From: Janthinobacterium sp. 1_2014MBL_MicDiv | GTDB taxonomy: Bacteria; Pseudomonadota; Gammaproteobacteria; Burkholderiales; Burkholderiaceae_D | Reading direction: 5' to 3' | Assembly: GCF_001865675.1 (NCBI RefSeq) | Contig: NZ_CP011319.1 | Location: 1,612,001 to 1,676,000 of the forward strand | Length of the DNA stretch: 64,000 nt | Part shown: one piece after another, positions 8,609 through 16,465 of the stretch | Position numbering within the stretch: position 1 is the first letter of the stretch | Layout: every line of letters starts with the position of its first letter | The notes under the pieces: generated by a model | The model's input: the letters and a program-made list of their open reading frames with translations, nothing else | Told to the model about the DNA's origin: nothing | Database searches by the model: none | Translations under genes and position numbers: made by a program

Positions 8609-9181
8609 ATGGATACTCAACGCATGGATACGAATTTGACTGAAACCAAGGTGGACGGCGAGGTCGTCTACCAGGGCGGCTTCCTGCGCGTGCAGCGCGA
8701 CCGCGTGACGCTGCCCGATGGCAAGATCACGGCGCGCGAATTCATCCTGCACCCGGGCGCCGTCGTCATCCTGCCGCTGCTCGATGATGGCACGGTGCTG
8801 ATGGAGCGCCAGTACCGCTACCCGCTGGAACGCGTCTTCATCGAATTCCCGGCTGGCAAGATCGACGCGGGCGAAAGCCACCTGGCCTGCGCCCGGCGCG
8901 AGTTGCTGGAAGAGACGGGCTACACGGCGACAAGCTGGCAATTCGTCTCGACCATCCACAACGCCATCGCCTACTCGGACGAGCACCTGGAACTGTTCCT
9001 GGCGCGCGGCCTCGTGGCGGGCGAACGCCGGCTCGACGACGGCGAATTCCTGGAAACCTTCACGGCGACGGTTCCCCAGTTGCTGGACTGGGTGAAGGAT
9101 GGCACGATCACCGACGTGAAGACCGTCATCGGCATCTTCTGGCTCGACAAGATTACCAGTGGCGCCTGGCAAGCGGCTTGA
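8609..9181 (+). CDS. NUDIX hydrolase, ADP-ribose pyrophosphatase-like
   Basis: A 190-residue hydrolase predicted to cleave nucleoside diphosphates linked to another group, most likely ADP-ribose to AMP and ribose 5-phosphate. The NUDIX box GX5EX7REUXEEXGU is complete: GKIDAGE, seven residues, then RELLEETG (around residues 90-112). The upstream VLMERQYRYPLERVFIEFPAG is typical of the NudF/ADPRase branch. ATG codons at 8609 and 8624 are both possible starts; the longer is given. The next gene starts within 9 bases of its stop and may be co-transcribed. Confidence 0.88.
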   Translation: MDTQRMDTNLTETKVDGEVVYQGGFLRVQRDRVTLPDGKITAREFILHPGAVVILPLLDDGTVLMERQYRYPLERVFIEFPAGKIDAGESHLACARRELLEETGYTATSWQFVSTIHNAIAYSDEHLELFLARGLVAGERRLDDGEFLETFTATVPQLLDWVKDGTITDVKTVIGIFWLDKITSGAWQAA

Positions 9182-9189
9182 TCTTGCGC

Positions 9190-9894
9190 ATGCGCCGGCC
9201 CGCTCTCCTGCTGCTTGCCTGTGCCAGTCTGGGTGCGCAGGCCGCGCCGCGCACGCCGTTCCAGGTGCGCTGCGAAGACACGATCAGCAAGACGGTGTCG
9301 GTGCTGACGGCGCAGCAGCATGGCTATAGCGTCGACACGCACCTGCCCTACAAGGCCTTGACGGCGATGAAGGGCGTGGCGCGCGGCAATACCTGGGTGC
9401 TGGGCCTGACGAAGACGGATTCGCAGGTGCGCATCGCGCTGGCCGGTCCCATGCTGCAGGACCCCGCCAGCGGCTACGAATGCGTGGCGCCGCAGATTAC
9501 CGTGAGCCTGACGTATGCGCCCGTGGTGATCTACATCGGACGCGAGTTCCCCCCCGGCACCTGCGCGTATGATGAGATACTCGCGCACGAGCTGCGGCAC
9601 ATGAAAACGTATATGGAACATTTGCCGCGCGTGGAAAAGACCGTGCGCGCGGCGCTCGACAAACGCTTCGAGGCGCGTCCCCTGTACGCGCCCAGCGGCA
9701 CGGCGAAGGCCGCGCTGGCGCGCGAGATCGATACGGGCTGGTTGCCGTATATCAAGGCGGAGATGCGCAAGGTGGAAATCTTGCAGGCTGCCATCGATTC
9801 GCCGCAGGAATATGCGCGCCTGGGCAAGGCGTGCAAGGGCGAGATCCAGGCTATCCTGGCAGGCAAGGCGGCGCCGGCGCAACAGAGCAAGTAG
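9190..9894 (+). CDS. Secreted protein with HExxH motif, function unknown
   Basis: A 234-residue protein with an N-terminal signal peptide (MRRPALLLLACASLGAQAAP, cleavage likely after AQA). In the middle it carries HELRH (H133, E134, H137), preceded by a cysteine-containing loop CAYDEILA. This is the zincin-type HExxH arrangement, so a periplasmic zinc metallopeptidase is possible. I recognise no specific family; a DUF922-like protein is one candidate. The ATG at 9190 was chosen because it opens the signal peptide; upstream TTG codons (9178, 9184) overlap or touch the NUDIX stop. ispD follows after 26 bases. Confidence 0.7.
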   Translation: MRRPALLLLACASLGAQAAPRTPFQVRCEDTISKTVSVLTAQQHGYSVDTHLPYKALTAMKGVARGNTWVLGLTKTDSQVRIALAGPMLQDPASGYECVAPQITVSLTYAPVVIYIGREFPPGTCAYDEILAHELRHMKTYMEHLPRVEKTVRAALDKRFEARPLYAPSGTAKAALAREIDTGWLPYIKAEMRKVEILQAAIDSPQEYARLGKACKGEIQAILAGKAAPAQQSK

Positions 9895-9920
9895 TACAGC
9901 AAGCCCAAATAAGGAGTGGC

Positions 9921-10640
9921 ATGACAGTAACAACGAATTCCCCGCGTAATTTTGCGCTGATCCCCGCCGCGGGCGTGGGCGCGCGCATGGAGGCGGGCAG
10001 TCCCAAGCAATACCTGCCCATCGCGGGCAAGCCCATGCTGCGCCACGCGCTCGACGCCTTTCTCGCCAGCCCCCTGATCGCGCACACCTATGTGGTGGTC
10101 AGCGCGGACGATGGCGTGATCGATGCGGTGGTGCCGCAGCAGGGCGTGGACCATGGCGTGACCGTGCTGCGCTGCGGCGGCGCCACGCGCATGGAGACCA
10201 TCCTGAACGCCTTGCGGGCGTTGCACGCCAGCATAGGCGCGGCCGACCAGGTGCTCGTGCACGATGCGGCGCGTCCCGGCCTGACGCCGGCGCTGATCGA
10301 AAAACTCATCCGCGAAGTGGGCGACCATGCGGCCGGCGGCTTGCTGGCCTTGCCCGTGGTCGACACGGTCAAGCGGGCCGGGCCGGCCAACGCATCGGCG
10401 CAGACCGTGCCGCGCGACGGCCTGTGGCTGGCGCAGACGCCGCAGATGTTCCGCTATGCCTTGCTGCACCGGGCCTTGTCCGAAGCCCCCGACCCGCTGG
10501 CCATCACGGACGACGCCAGCGCCGTCGAAGCGCTGGGCCTGGCGCCCAAACTGATCGAAGGCCACCCGCGCAACCTGAAGGTGACCCTGCCGCGCGACAT
10601 TCACACGGCCGAGCTGTACCTGGCTAACCCTGGCATTTGA
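9921..10640 (+). CDS. ispD: 2-C-methyl-D-erythritol 4-phosphate cytidylyltransferase
   Basis: A 239-residue cytosolic enzyme of the MEP isoprenoid pathway that joins CTP and methylerythritol 4-phosphate to give CDP-methylerythritol. The nucleotide-binding signature AAGVGARMEAGSPKQYLPI lies at residues 13-31, VLVHDAARPGL near residue 110, and the C-terminal EGHPRNLKVTLPRDI is also typical. The ATG at 9921 has a clear AAGGAG ribosome-binding site; upstream in-frame codons lie inside the previous gene. ispF follows 11 bases after the stop, the usual ispD-ispF pair. Confidence 0.96.
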   Translation: MTVTTNSPRNFALIPAAGVGARMEAGSPKQYLPIAGKPMLRHALDAFLASPLIAHTYVVVSADDGVIDAVVPQQGVDHGVTVLRCGGATRMETILNALRALHASIGAADQVLVHDAARPGLTPALIEKLIREVGDHAAGGLLALPVVDTVKRAGPANASAQTVPRDGLWLAQTPQMFRYALLHRALSEAPDPLAITDDASAVEALGLAPKLIEGHPRNLKVTLPRDIHTAELYLANPGI

Positions 10641-10651
10641 AAGAAATTCAC

Positions 10652-11152
10652 ATGAACACAAGCACTCCCGTACTCCCTTTCCGCATCGGCCAGGGCTATG
10701 ACTGCCACGCGCTGGTGGAAAACCGCGACCTGATCATCGGCGGCGTGAAGATTCCCCATCATCTGGGGCTGCTCGGCCACTCCGACGCCGACGTGCTGCT
10801 GCACGCCATCACGGACGCGCTGTTCGGCGCGGCCGCGCTGGGCGATATCGGCCGTCATTTCCCCGACACGGATGCGCAATTCAAGGGCGCCGATTCGCGC
10901 ACGCTGCTGCGCGAAGCCGTGCGCCGCGTGCAGGCCACCGGCTACAGCATCGGCAATGTCGACGCCACCATCATCGCCCAGCGTCCGAAGATGGCGCCGC
11001 ATATCGCCGCCATGTGCGCGAACGTGGCCGAAGACCTGGGCGTGAGCGTGAGCCAGGTCAACATCAAGGCCAAGACGAATGAAAAACTGGGCTACCTGGG
11101 CCGTGAAGAAGGCATCGCGGCCGAAGCCGTGGCCTTGCTGCTGCGCGCCTGA
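10652..11152 (+). CDS. ispF: 2-C-methyl-D-erythritol 2,4-cyclodiphosphate synthase
   Basis: A 166-residue enzyme that cyclises CDP-methylerythritol 2-phosphate with release of CMP, in the same pathway as IspD. The metal-binding GYDCHAL (Asp-x-His), the family signature GHSDADVLLHAITDALFGAA, GDIGRHFPDTD and the C-terminal NIKAKTNEKLGYLGR are all present. It is slightly longer than usual (about 157-160) because of an N-terminal MNTSTPVLPF extension. It is followed by a 170-base gap with an intrinsic terminator. Confidence 0.96.
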   Translation: MNTSTPVLPFRIGQGYDCHALVENRDLIIGGVKIPHHLGLLGHSDADVLLHAITDALFGAAALGDIGRHFPDTDAQFKGADSRTLLREAVRRVQATGYSIGNVDATIIAQRPKMAPHIAAMCANVAEDLGVSVSQVNIKAKTNEKLGYLGREEGIAAEAVALLLRA

Positions 11153-11264
11153 GCGTACCCGGCAGCCTCTTGTAATGATTTCTGAGGATTAATGTTACCT
11201 GCTGTATCACCGATCGTATGAGAACGGCGGCGCGCCCGCCGTGTAATCCATGTTATTTTTAGAG

Positions 11265-11303
11265 GGCGGCGCGATGGCAGAAACCATCCCGGCCGCCTTT
11301 TTT
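11265..11303 (+). terminator. Intrinsic terminator after ispF
   Basis: Outer stem GGCGGC/GCCGCC and inner stem GATGG/CCATC close around a CAGAAA loop and are followed by six T residues. It lies between ispF and the sugar dehydrogenase gene and marks the end of the NUDIX-ispDF transcript. A second, weaker hairpin (ACGGCGG/CCGCCGT, 11224-11242) lies just upstream without a T-run. Confidence 0.85.
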
Positions 11304-11325
11304 CATTCAGACAGGAGAATACCGG

Positions 11326-12501
11326 ATGCCAACGATCAAGCGCACACACCTTGCCACCGCACTGCTGCTGGGAGTCTTCGCGGCCGGCGCCATGCCCGCC
11401 CATGCCGAACTGCAAGCGACGGGCGAACCACCGGCGGCGAAACAGCAATGGAAGGCCGTCACCGTGGCCGAAGGCGTGCGCCAGCCATGGGGCATCGCCT
11501 GGCTGGGCGAGGGGCGCGCGCTGGTCACCAGCAAGCAGGGCACCTTGCATCTGCTCAATGGCAAGAGCTTCGCCGACGTGGCGCTGCAAGGCATGCCCAA
11601 AGTGTTTACGGGCGGGCAGGGCGGCCTGCTCGATATCGTCATTCATCCGCAGGATGCGGGCAAGCCGAATCCGCGCGTGTACATGACGGTGTCGACGGGC
11701 ACGAATGACGCGAACCGCACGACCCTCGTGCGCGGCGTGTTCGACGGCAAGAAGGTGACGGGCATCCAGACCCTGTTCCAGGTAGCCACCGACAAGAGCG
11801 GCGGCCAGCATTTCGGTTCGCGCCTGCTGTGGCTGCCGGATGGCACTTTGCTGATGAGCGTGGCCGATGGCGGCAATCCGCCGCTGCGCATCGGCGACCG
11901 GCTGGCGCGCGAGCAGGCGCAAAACCTGGCCACGCACCAGGGTTCCATCCTGCGCCTGACGGACGAGGGCAAGCCGGCGCCCGGCAATCCCCTGGCCGCC
12001 AAGGGCGCGCTGCCGGAAATCTGGTCGTATGGCCACCGCAACGTGCAGGGACTGGCGCTCGATCCCGTTTCGGGCCGCGTGTGGGCCACCGAGCACGGTC
12101 CGTATGGCGGTGACGAGCTGAACCTGGTGGTAGCGGGCGGCAACTACGGCTGGCCGCTGCAAAGCTATGGCGCCGACTACCAAACGCATGAGCCGGTCGG
12201 CAAGCACGAGGTGGCCGGCATGCTCAATCCGAGCGTGGCCTGGGTGCCGTCGCCGGCGCCGTCGGGGCTGGCCGTCTACACGGGCGACAAGATTCCCGCC
12301 TGGCGCGGCAGCATCTTCAGCGGCGGCCTGGCGGCCAAGGATATCCGCCGCATCGCCGTCGATGCCAGCGGCAAGGTGACGGGGCAGGACCGCCTCGCCA
12401 TCGGCGCGCGCGTGCGCGACGTGCGCCAGGGGCCGGACGGCTATCTGTATGCGCTGACGGATGAAGACAACGGCAAGTTGCTGCGCATCGTGGCGCAGTA
12501 A
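11326..12501 (+). CDS. Secreted PQQ-dependent sugar dehydrogenase (glucose/sorbosone dehydrogenase family)
   Basis: A 391-residue periplasmic beta-propeller enzyme with an N-terminal signal peptide (ending APCPAHA-type, AGAMPAHAE). It matches the soluble aldose sugar dehydrogenase family (YliI/Asd type), which oxidises sugars with PQQ as cofactor. Family elements visible are EGVRQPWGIAWLGEGRALVT, QGGLLDIVIHP, the GGQHFGSRLLWLPDGTLLMS strand, SYGHRNVQGLALDP and WATEHGPYGGDELN. The catalytic histidine should lie in the GQHFGSR region. It stands alone between two intrinsic terminators. PQQ supply genes are not in the window. Confidence 0.87.
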   Translation: MPTIKRTHLATALLLGVFAAGAMPAHAELQATGEPPAAKQQWKAVTVAEGVRQPWGIAWLGEGRALVTSKQGTLHLLNGKSFADVALQGMPKVFTGGQGGLLDIVIHPQDAGKPNPRVYMTVSTGTNDANRTTLVRGVFDGKKVTGIQTLFQVATDKSGGQHFGSRLLWLPDGTLLMSVADGGNPPLRIGDRLAREQAQNLATHQGSILRLTDEGKPAPGNPLAAKGALPEIWSYGHRNVQGLALDPVSGRVWATEHGPYGGDELNLVVAGGNYGWPLQSYGADYQTHEPVGKHEVAGMLNPSVAWVPSPAPSGLAVYTGDKIPAWRGSIFSGGLAAKDIRRIAVDASGKVTGQDRLAIGARVRDVRQGPDGYLYALTDEDNGKLLRIVAQ

Positions 12502-12507
12502 CACGGC

Positions 12508-12538
12508 AGGCGCCGTCTTCGCTTAAGATGGCGCCTTT
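12508..12538 (+). terminator. Intrinsic terminator after the sugar dehydrogenase
   Basis: A 12-bp stem (AGGCGCCGTCTT with AAGATGGCGCCT, one G-U pair) with loop CGCTT and a short T-run. It starts 6 bases after the dehydrogenase stop. Confidence 0.85.
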
Positions 12539-12558
12539 ATTCAAGACAAGGTGGCGGC

Positions 12559-12861
12559 ATGGCCCGTGATACTTATGCATACCGGCACGTTGCCGTCGAA
12601 TCGCGCGATATCCGCGGCAAGGTGGAAATGCGTCCCGTGCCGGGCCAGGCCTTTTCGCCGGAGCTGGCCGTGCAATGCTCGCGCCGCCTGGCGGACTTGC
12701 AGCGCTATCCGCTGGGCAGTCGCTTTTTGTTGTTCGCCAAGCTGACGGACCGCCTGGGCGGCACGCCCTTCCTGTATGCGTATCACGGCGATGCGGATGT
12801 CTTGATGACGCCGGCCGAGGTGGCGAAATTCCTCGGCGAATTTCGCCGCGGCCGCATCTGA
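12559..12861 (+). CDS. Small conserved-looking protein, function unknown
   Basis: A 100-residue soluble protein with no signal peptide, no membrane helix and one cysteine. I recognise no domain. Its centre (LGSRFLLFAKLTDRLGGTPFLYAYHGD) reads as an alternating beta pattern. A ribosome-binding site (AAGGTGG) precedes the ATG, and the gene sits right behind a terminator, so it likely has its own promoter. It converges on the MFS gene with a 13-base gap. Coding is supported by codon pattern and RBS; function is not inferable. Confidence 0.6.
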   Translation: MARDTYAYRHVAVESRDIRGKVEMRPVPGQAFSPELAVQCSRRLADLQRYPLGSRFLLFAKLTDRLGGTPFLYAYHGDADVLMTPAEVAKFLGEFRRGRI

Positions 12862-12874
12862 CGCAGTTTGCCGC

Positions 12875-14119
12875 CTAGGCTTTGCAGGCTGCGGAGCCGG
12901 CTGGCGCCTGGGCGCTCGCTGCGGCCTTGCCGAAGATGGCGATCGTCAAGGCGCAGCCGAGCGCGAACAGGCCACCCACCACCATGGCGCTCGTTACGCC
13001 CAGCTGATCGACGGCCATGCCGCCGAGCAGGGCGCCGGAGGCCAGCGATACCTGCACGATGGCCACGAAGAGCGCGCTGCTGCCTTCCATCAGGTGCGGC
13101 GCCGCCTTGAACATCCACGTCTGCACGGCAATCGGCATGGCGCCGAAACCGAAGCCCCACACGGCCACCAGCAGCATGGCGGTAATGGAGTGGCTGCCGA
13201 ACGCGGCCAGCGCCAGGGTGGACAGGCCCAGCACGGCGCCCGTCACCACCAGGGTCGGGCGTTCGTGGCGGCCGGCGGCCCAGCCGCCCGCAAGGTTGCC
13301 GATGAAGCCAGAGGCGCCATACACGAGCAGCATGGCGCTGACGGTGCCGGCGGCCAGGTGCGACACTTGCGTGAGGAAGGGCGCGATATACGTGTAGGCG
13401 GCGAACTGGCCCGTAAAGAGCATGGCCGTGGCGATCAGGCCCAGCCTGGCCTTGCGGATGCCGAAGATCATCGGCAGCTGGCGCAAGCGGATGGCTTGCG
13501 TGGGCGGCAGCTTGGGCAGCAACCACAGCTGGCCGATGAAGACGAGCACGGCAATGGCGCTGGCCGCGCCGAAGGCCACCCGCCAGCCCACCAACTCGCC
13601 GACCAGCGCGCCGGCCGGCACGCCCGCCACCGTGCCCAGCGAGACGCCGGCAAAGATGATGGACATGGCGCGCGACGCATGCTGCGGCGCCACCAGGCGC
13701 GGGCCGATGGCGCTGCCGATGGCCCAGAATCCGCCCACGCCCACGCCCAGCATGGCGCGTCCCAGCAGGATCGCGCCATACGACGGCGCCAGCGCCACCA
13801 GCAGGTTCGAAGCGACCAGCAGCGCCGTCAGGGCCAGCAGCACGATGCGGCGGTCAAGGCGGCCCGAGCCGATGGTGACGAAGATGGCGGCAAACGCGGC
13901 AACGATGCCGGGCGTGGTGATCATCAGGCCCGCCTGGCCCTTGCTGATGGCCAGTTCGGCCGCCATGGCCGGCAGCAGGCCGACGGGCAGGAATTCGGAC
14001 GTGACGAGGGCGAAGGCGCCTATGCCGACGGATAATACGGCCAGCCACGGCGCCACGGTGGTATCGTCGCCGGCGGTGGACGTGCTTGCCTGGGCGGAGG
14101 AGTTGGGGGATGCTTGCAT
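12875..14119 (-). CDS. MFS transporter, drug/sugar efflux (DHA1) type
   Basis: A 414-residue inner-membrane transporter with 12 hydrophobic helices. The first helix pair has the DHA1 pattern GIGAFALVTSEFLPVGLLPAM, and motif A-like GSGRLDRR follows helix 2. It resembles AraJ/YdhP-type exporters. The N-terminal 25 residues are polar Ser/Thr/Ala-rich. It is divergent from the adjacent TetR gene, and two copies of the same 12-base operator flank its predicted promoter, so repression by the TetR protein is likely. The substrate is unknown. Confidence 0.9.
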   Translation of the reverse strand: MQASPNSSAQASTSTAGDDTTVAPWLAVLSVGIGAFALVTSEFLPVGLLPAMAAELAISKGQAGLMITTPGIVAAFAAIFVTIGSGRLDRRIVLLALTALLVASNLLVALAPSYGAILLGRAMLGVGVGGFWAIGSAIGPRLVAPQHASRAMSIIFAGVSLGTVAGVPAGALVGELVGWRVAFGAASAIAVLVFIGQLWLLPKLPPTQAIRLRQLPMIFGIRKARLGLIATAMLFTGQFAAYTYIAPFLTQVSHLAAGTVSAMLLVYGASGFIGNLAGGWAAGRHERPTLVVTGAVLGLSTLALAAFGSHSITAMLLVAVWGFGFGAMPIAVQTWMFKAAPHLMEGSSALFVAIVQVSLASGALLGGMAVDQLGVTSAMVVGGLFALGCALTIAIFGKAAASAQAPAGSAACKA

Positions 14120-14150
14120 GATGGGTTCCTGAAAAGCCGAAAGGTTTTTA

Positions 14151-14212
14151 ACCGGTCGGTATATAATAGCGGGAAATGGACATCGTTGTCATAATTTTTT
14201 ACCGGTCGGTAT
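14151..14212. promoter_or_regulatory. Divergent MFS/tetR promoter with two operator copies
   Basis: The 12-mer ACCGGTCGGTAT occurs twice in direct orientation, 50 bases apart (14151-14162 and 14201-14212). It contains ACCGGT, a 6-bp palindrome. The second copy overlaps the tetR start codon. On the minus strand a -35 (ATGACA, 14187-14192) and a -10 (TATTAT, 14163-14168) are 18 bases apart between the copies, pointing into the MFS gene. One TetR protein could therefore control both genes. Confidence 0.75.
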
Positions 14213-14831
14213 GAAACTAGAAAAAACAGCTGAGGCAGGCAAGGCAAAAACGGGCCGGCCGCGTACGTTCGACGCGGACGAGGCGCTCGATTGCGCCATG
14301 AAAGTGTTCTGGGAAAAAGGCTATGAAGGCAGCTCGCTGCCCGAATTGACGAAAGCCATGGGCATGAACCGGCCCAGCCTGTATGCCGTCTTCGGCAACA
14401 AGGAGCAGCTGTTCCACAAGGCGCTCGAGCGCTACAGCGACACGCGCATGCAGTTTTTCGATGCGGCGCTGGAACAGCCGACGGCGCGCCAGGTGGTGGA
14501 AGCGTTGCTGACGCAATATGTCGATGCGCAAACCATGCCGGACGGCCCGCACGGCTGCATGGGCGTGAATGCGGCGCTCGCCTGCAGCGACGACGCCTTG
14601 CCGATCCGCGATGAATTGTTTGCGCGCCGCCTGCGCGGCGAAATCAAGCTGCGCGACCGCTTGCGGCGCGCCAGGGAAGAGGGAGATTTGCCTGCCGATT
14701 CCTGCCCGGAGCAGCAGGCGCGCTTTGTCGTGACCCTGTCGCAGGGCATGGCCATCCAGGCTGCCGCCGGGGTCTCGCGCGAGCAACTGCAGCAGATGGT
14801 CGGCTTGTTGTTGCGCAACTGGCCGCTGTAG
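14211..14831 (+). CDS. TetR/AcrR family transcriptional regulator
   Basis: A 206-residue dimeric repressor type. The N-terminal helix-turn-helix is clear at residues 17-65: GRPRTFDADEALDCAMKVFW, then GSSLPELTKAMGMNRPSLYA and FGNKEQLFHKALERY. The C-terminal ligand domain (residues 80-206) has a TetR_C-like helical pattern. It is divergent from the MFS exporter and its start overlaps one of two operator repeats, which suggests autoregulation and control of the exporter. The inducing ligand is unknown. Confidence 0.93.
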   Translation: MKLEKTAEAGKAKTGRPRTFDADEALDCAMKVFWEKGYEGSSLPELTKAMGMNRPSLYAVFGNKEQLFHKALERYSDTRMQFFDAALEQPTARQVVEALLTQYVDAQTMPDGPHGCMGVNAALACSDDALPIRDELFARRLRGEIKLRDRLRRAREEGDLPADSCPEQQARFVVTLSQGMAIQAAAGVSREQLQQMVGLLLRNWPL

Positions 14832-14840
14832 CCGGCATTC

Positions 14841-15179
14841 TTACCCGGCCTGGTCGATGGTCTTGGCCAGGTCGCCGGGCGCCTTGCGCCGCCAGGCGGC
14901 CGTCAGGGCGGCGGCCAGCATGTCCAGTTCCGCATCCGCCAGGCGTACCGTGATGCCTGCCAGGCGCTCGCCCCACCACAGCTTTTCGCAGCCGGACGGC
15001 GTGATGACGGTGGCGATGTGCGCTGCTTCCGCATCGAGCAGTACGTTGATGTGCTCGTCGTCGGGCAGGGTCGCGAAGATCTTCCCGCCCACGCGGAAGG
15101 CCGGACGGTCGTGGTGTTCTTCCTCGCTCGTGTCGGGAAACGACAGTGCCAGATAGCGTAGTTCTTCCAGGTCGACCAT
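14841..15179 (-). CDS. MmcQ/YjbR family DNA-binding protein
   Basis: A 112-residue protein of the MmcQ/YjbR (CyaY-like fold) family, described as double wing-like DNA-binding proteins of uncertain role. Family features are an early LALSFPDTSEEEHHDRPAFRV, the KIFATL strand, and a C-terminal KTIDQA-type helix. The ATG at 15179 was chosen because a GAGGA ribosome-binding site lies just upstream; an ATG at 15197 would add six residues. It converges on tetR with a 9-base gap. Confidence 0.8.
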   Translation of the reverse strand: MVDLEELRYLALSFPDTSEEEHHDRPAFRVGGKIFATLPDDEHINVLLDAEAAHIATVITPSGCEKLWWGERLAGITVRLADAELDMLAAALTAAWRRKAPGDLAKTIDQAG

Positions 15180-15705
15180 TTCCTCTTTCCCCCTCATCGG
15201 ACAGATAGCAGTGTGTATGCATTTTGCCATGCTGTTTCGCCGCGTGGTGCGGCATCATGCGAAAAGAAATGCGCGCGATGCGACAGTATCGGGCTGGTCT
15301 GTGGTGTCGCCGCGACACGCCACGCGCCGCCGCCATGGGGGCCTGGCCCTTGCGCCAGAGTGGCGGGCGGCACTTTTTCCATGCCGGGAAGGGGATTGTC
15401 AGAAAAATATCTTTCATGGTTAAAAGAAAAATACTTTTCTTCTAGGGAATTTAAGATAGAATACATTCATCGACTTACCTGACCCGTCAACTGTCTGGCC
15501 TTGTCCCGGGAACCCGAACCCTTTCCAGGACGCTTGCAGTGCCGCCATGGCACGCTGCAAGTCCGCATGATCACGCGGAAGTTCACGCCCCCGACCGCTC
15601 ATCCTTGCAATTTAGCGCGCTACGCCGACACGCCTCAATGCAGCGTGTATTCAGCTCCAGCGCTCCCTGCTGCGCCCACTGAATACTTACTTACTGGATA
15701 CCATC
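15180..15705. other. 526-base intergenic leader region
   Basis: No convincing gene is present. The left half is GC-rich and the middle (about 15400-15480) turns AT-rich, with an inverted repeat AAGAAAA-ATAC-TTTTCTT at 15424-15441. Two palindromes follow at 15533-15561 and 15562-15579. The region probably holds the promoters of the YjbR gene (leftward) and the PEP-CTERM gene (rightward). Several overlapping short reading frames here lack ribosome-binding sites. Confidence 0.6.
15533..15579 (+). promoter_or_regulatory. Two adjacent palindromes in the PEP-CTERM gene leader
   Basis: The first is CTTGCAG...CTGCAAG (15533-15561) with an inner TGCC/GGCA stem. The second, directly abutting, is TCCGCATGATCACGCGGA (15562-15579), 8 of 9 positions paired. 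Both lie about 130-170 bases before the start codon. They could be operator sites or RNA hairpins. A perfect sigma-54-like -24 box (TGGCACG, 15548-15554) lies inside the first, but the matching -12 GC is missing. Confidence 0.45.
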
Positions 15706-16362
15706 ATGAAAAACTTGCCTAAACTCGCCCTGTCCCTGATCGCTGTCGGTGTGTTTGCCCACGCAAACGCCAGCACCATCACCCTGTCCACCGGCTACTC
15801 GGGCGCCGGCGCGCAAAGCTCCGCCGCCGACTACCAGTCCGTGGTGAATGCCGCCGTGGCCACGCCAGGCGCCGGCTATGGCTCGACGACGATCGCCAGC
15901 TACAATAACGTCAATAACAGCAGCCTGTTCGGCAGCGGCTCGAACATCGCCTTCAAGTCGGTGATCAACTTTGGCGTCAGCGCGGCCGATGCGGGCGCCT
16001 GGAGCTTCCGCAGCGGCGTCGACTTCGGCAAGGGCGGCGCCCTGTTCCTCGACGGCGTGGCGCTGGACTTCAAGAACAACGACATGTGGTGGGCCGGTAA
16101 CTACAATAATGGCAGCCAGTTCCTCAGCGGTTCGGGCACCCTGGCGGCCGGCAACCATACCCTGAGCATTTACGGCCTGGAAGGCTGCTGCGATGGCGGC
16201 CAGCAAGTGCAGTTCAAGGCGGGCAACAACAATTTCGCCAGCTTCGGCGCCAATGACGGTTTGATCTCGGCTGTTCCTGAACCAACCACCTACGCCATGC
16301 TGCTGATCGGCCTGGGCTTGCTGGGCTTTACGGCGCGCCGCAAGCAGGAAGCCAAGTTCTAA
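15706..16362 (+). CDS. CCXG family PEP-CTERM protein (exported)
   Basis: A 218-residue exported protein. It has an N-terminal signal peptide (MKNLPKLALSLIAVGVFAHA, then NAST), a Gly/Ser/Asn-rich beta-type body, and a C-terminal PEP-CTERM sorting signal: VPEPTTYAMLLIGLGLLGF followed by a basic cluster TARRK. This signal is recognised by exosortase for export linked to extracellular polysaccharide. Near residue 163 it carries EGCCDGGQQ, the Cys-Cys-x-Gly feature that names the CCXG subgroup. The molecular role is unknown; biofilm or surface association is inferred from the class. A bidirectional terminator follows. Confidence 0.9.
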   Translation: MKNLPKLALSLIAVGVFAHANASTITLSTGYSGAGAQSSAADYQSVVNAAVATPGAGYGSTTIASYNNVNNSSLFGSGSNIAFKSVINFGVSAADAGAWSFRSGVDFGKGGALFLDGVALDFKNNDMWWAGNYNNGSQFLSGSGTLAAGNHTLSIYGLEGCCDGGQQVQFKAGNNNFASFGANDGLISAVPEPTTYAMLLIGLGLLGFTARRKQEAKF

Positions 16363-16404
16363 GCTGGTATCGTCGATCTCGCCGCGCCTGACGGCGCGCG
16401 ATAA

Positions 16405-16443
16405 AAAAAGCCCGCCGGTCTGCAAGGACACGGCGGGCTTTTT
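16405..16443. terminator. Bidirectional intrinsic terminator
   Basis: AAAAAGCCCGCCG and CGGCGGGCTTTTT flank a 13-base loop. A-runs and T-runs on both sides allow termination in both directions. It separates the PEP-CTERM gene from the convergent FHA gene. Confidence 0.92.
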
Positions 16444-16465
16444 GCATGCTGGCACACCGATGCGC

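Noticed and set aside
15211..15482. Several overlapping short plus-strand frames before the PEP-CTERM gene
   Set aside because: No ribosome-binding sites, no domain, and they overlap the start region of the YjbR gene and an AT-rich promoter-like stretch.
15548..15564. Sigma-54 promoter for the PEP-CTERM gene
   Set aside because: The -24 box TGGCACG is perfect, but the -12 GC is GT at the required spacing, and the box lies inside a palindrome. Not called as a promoter.
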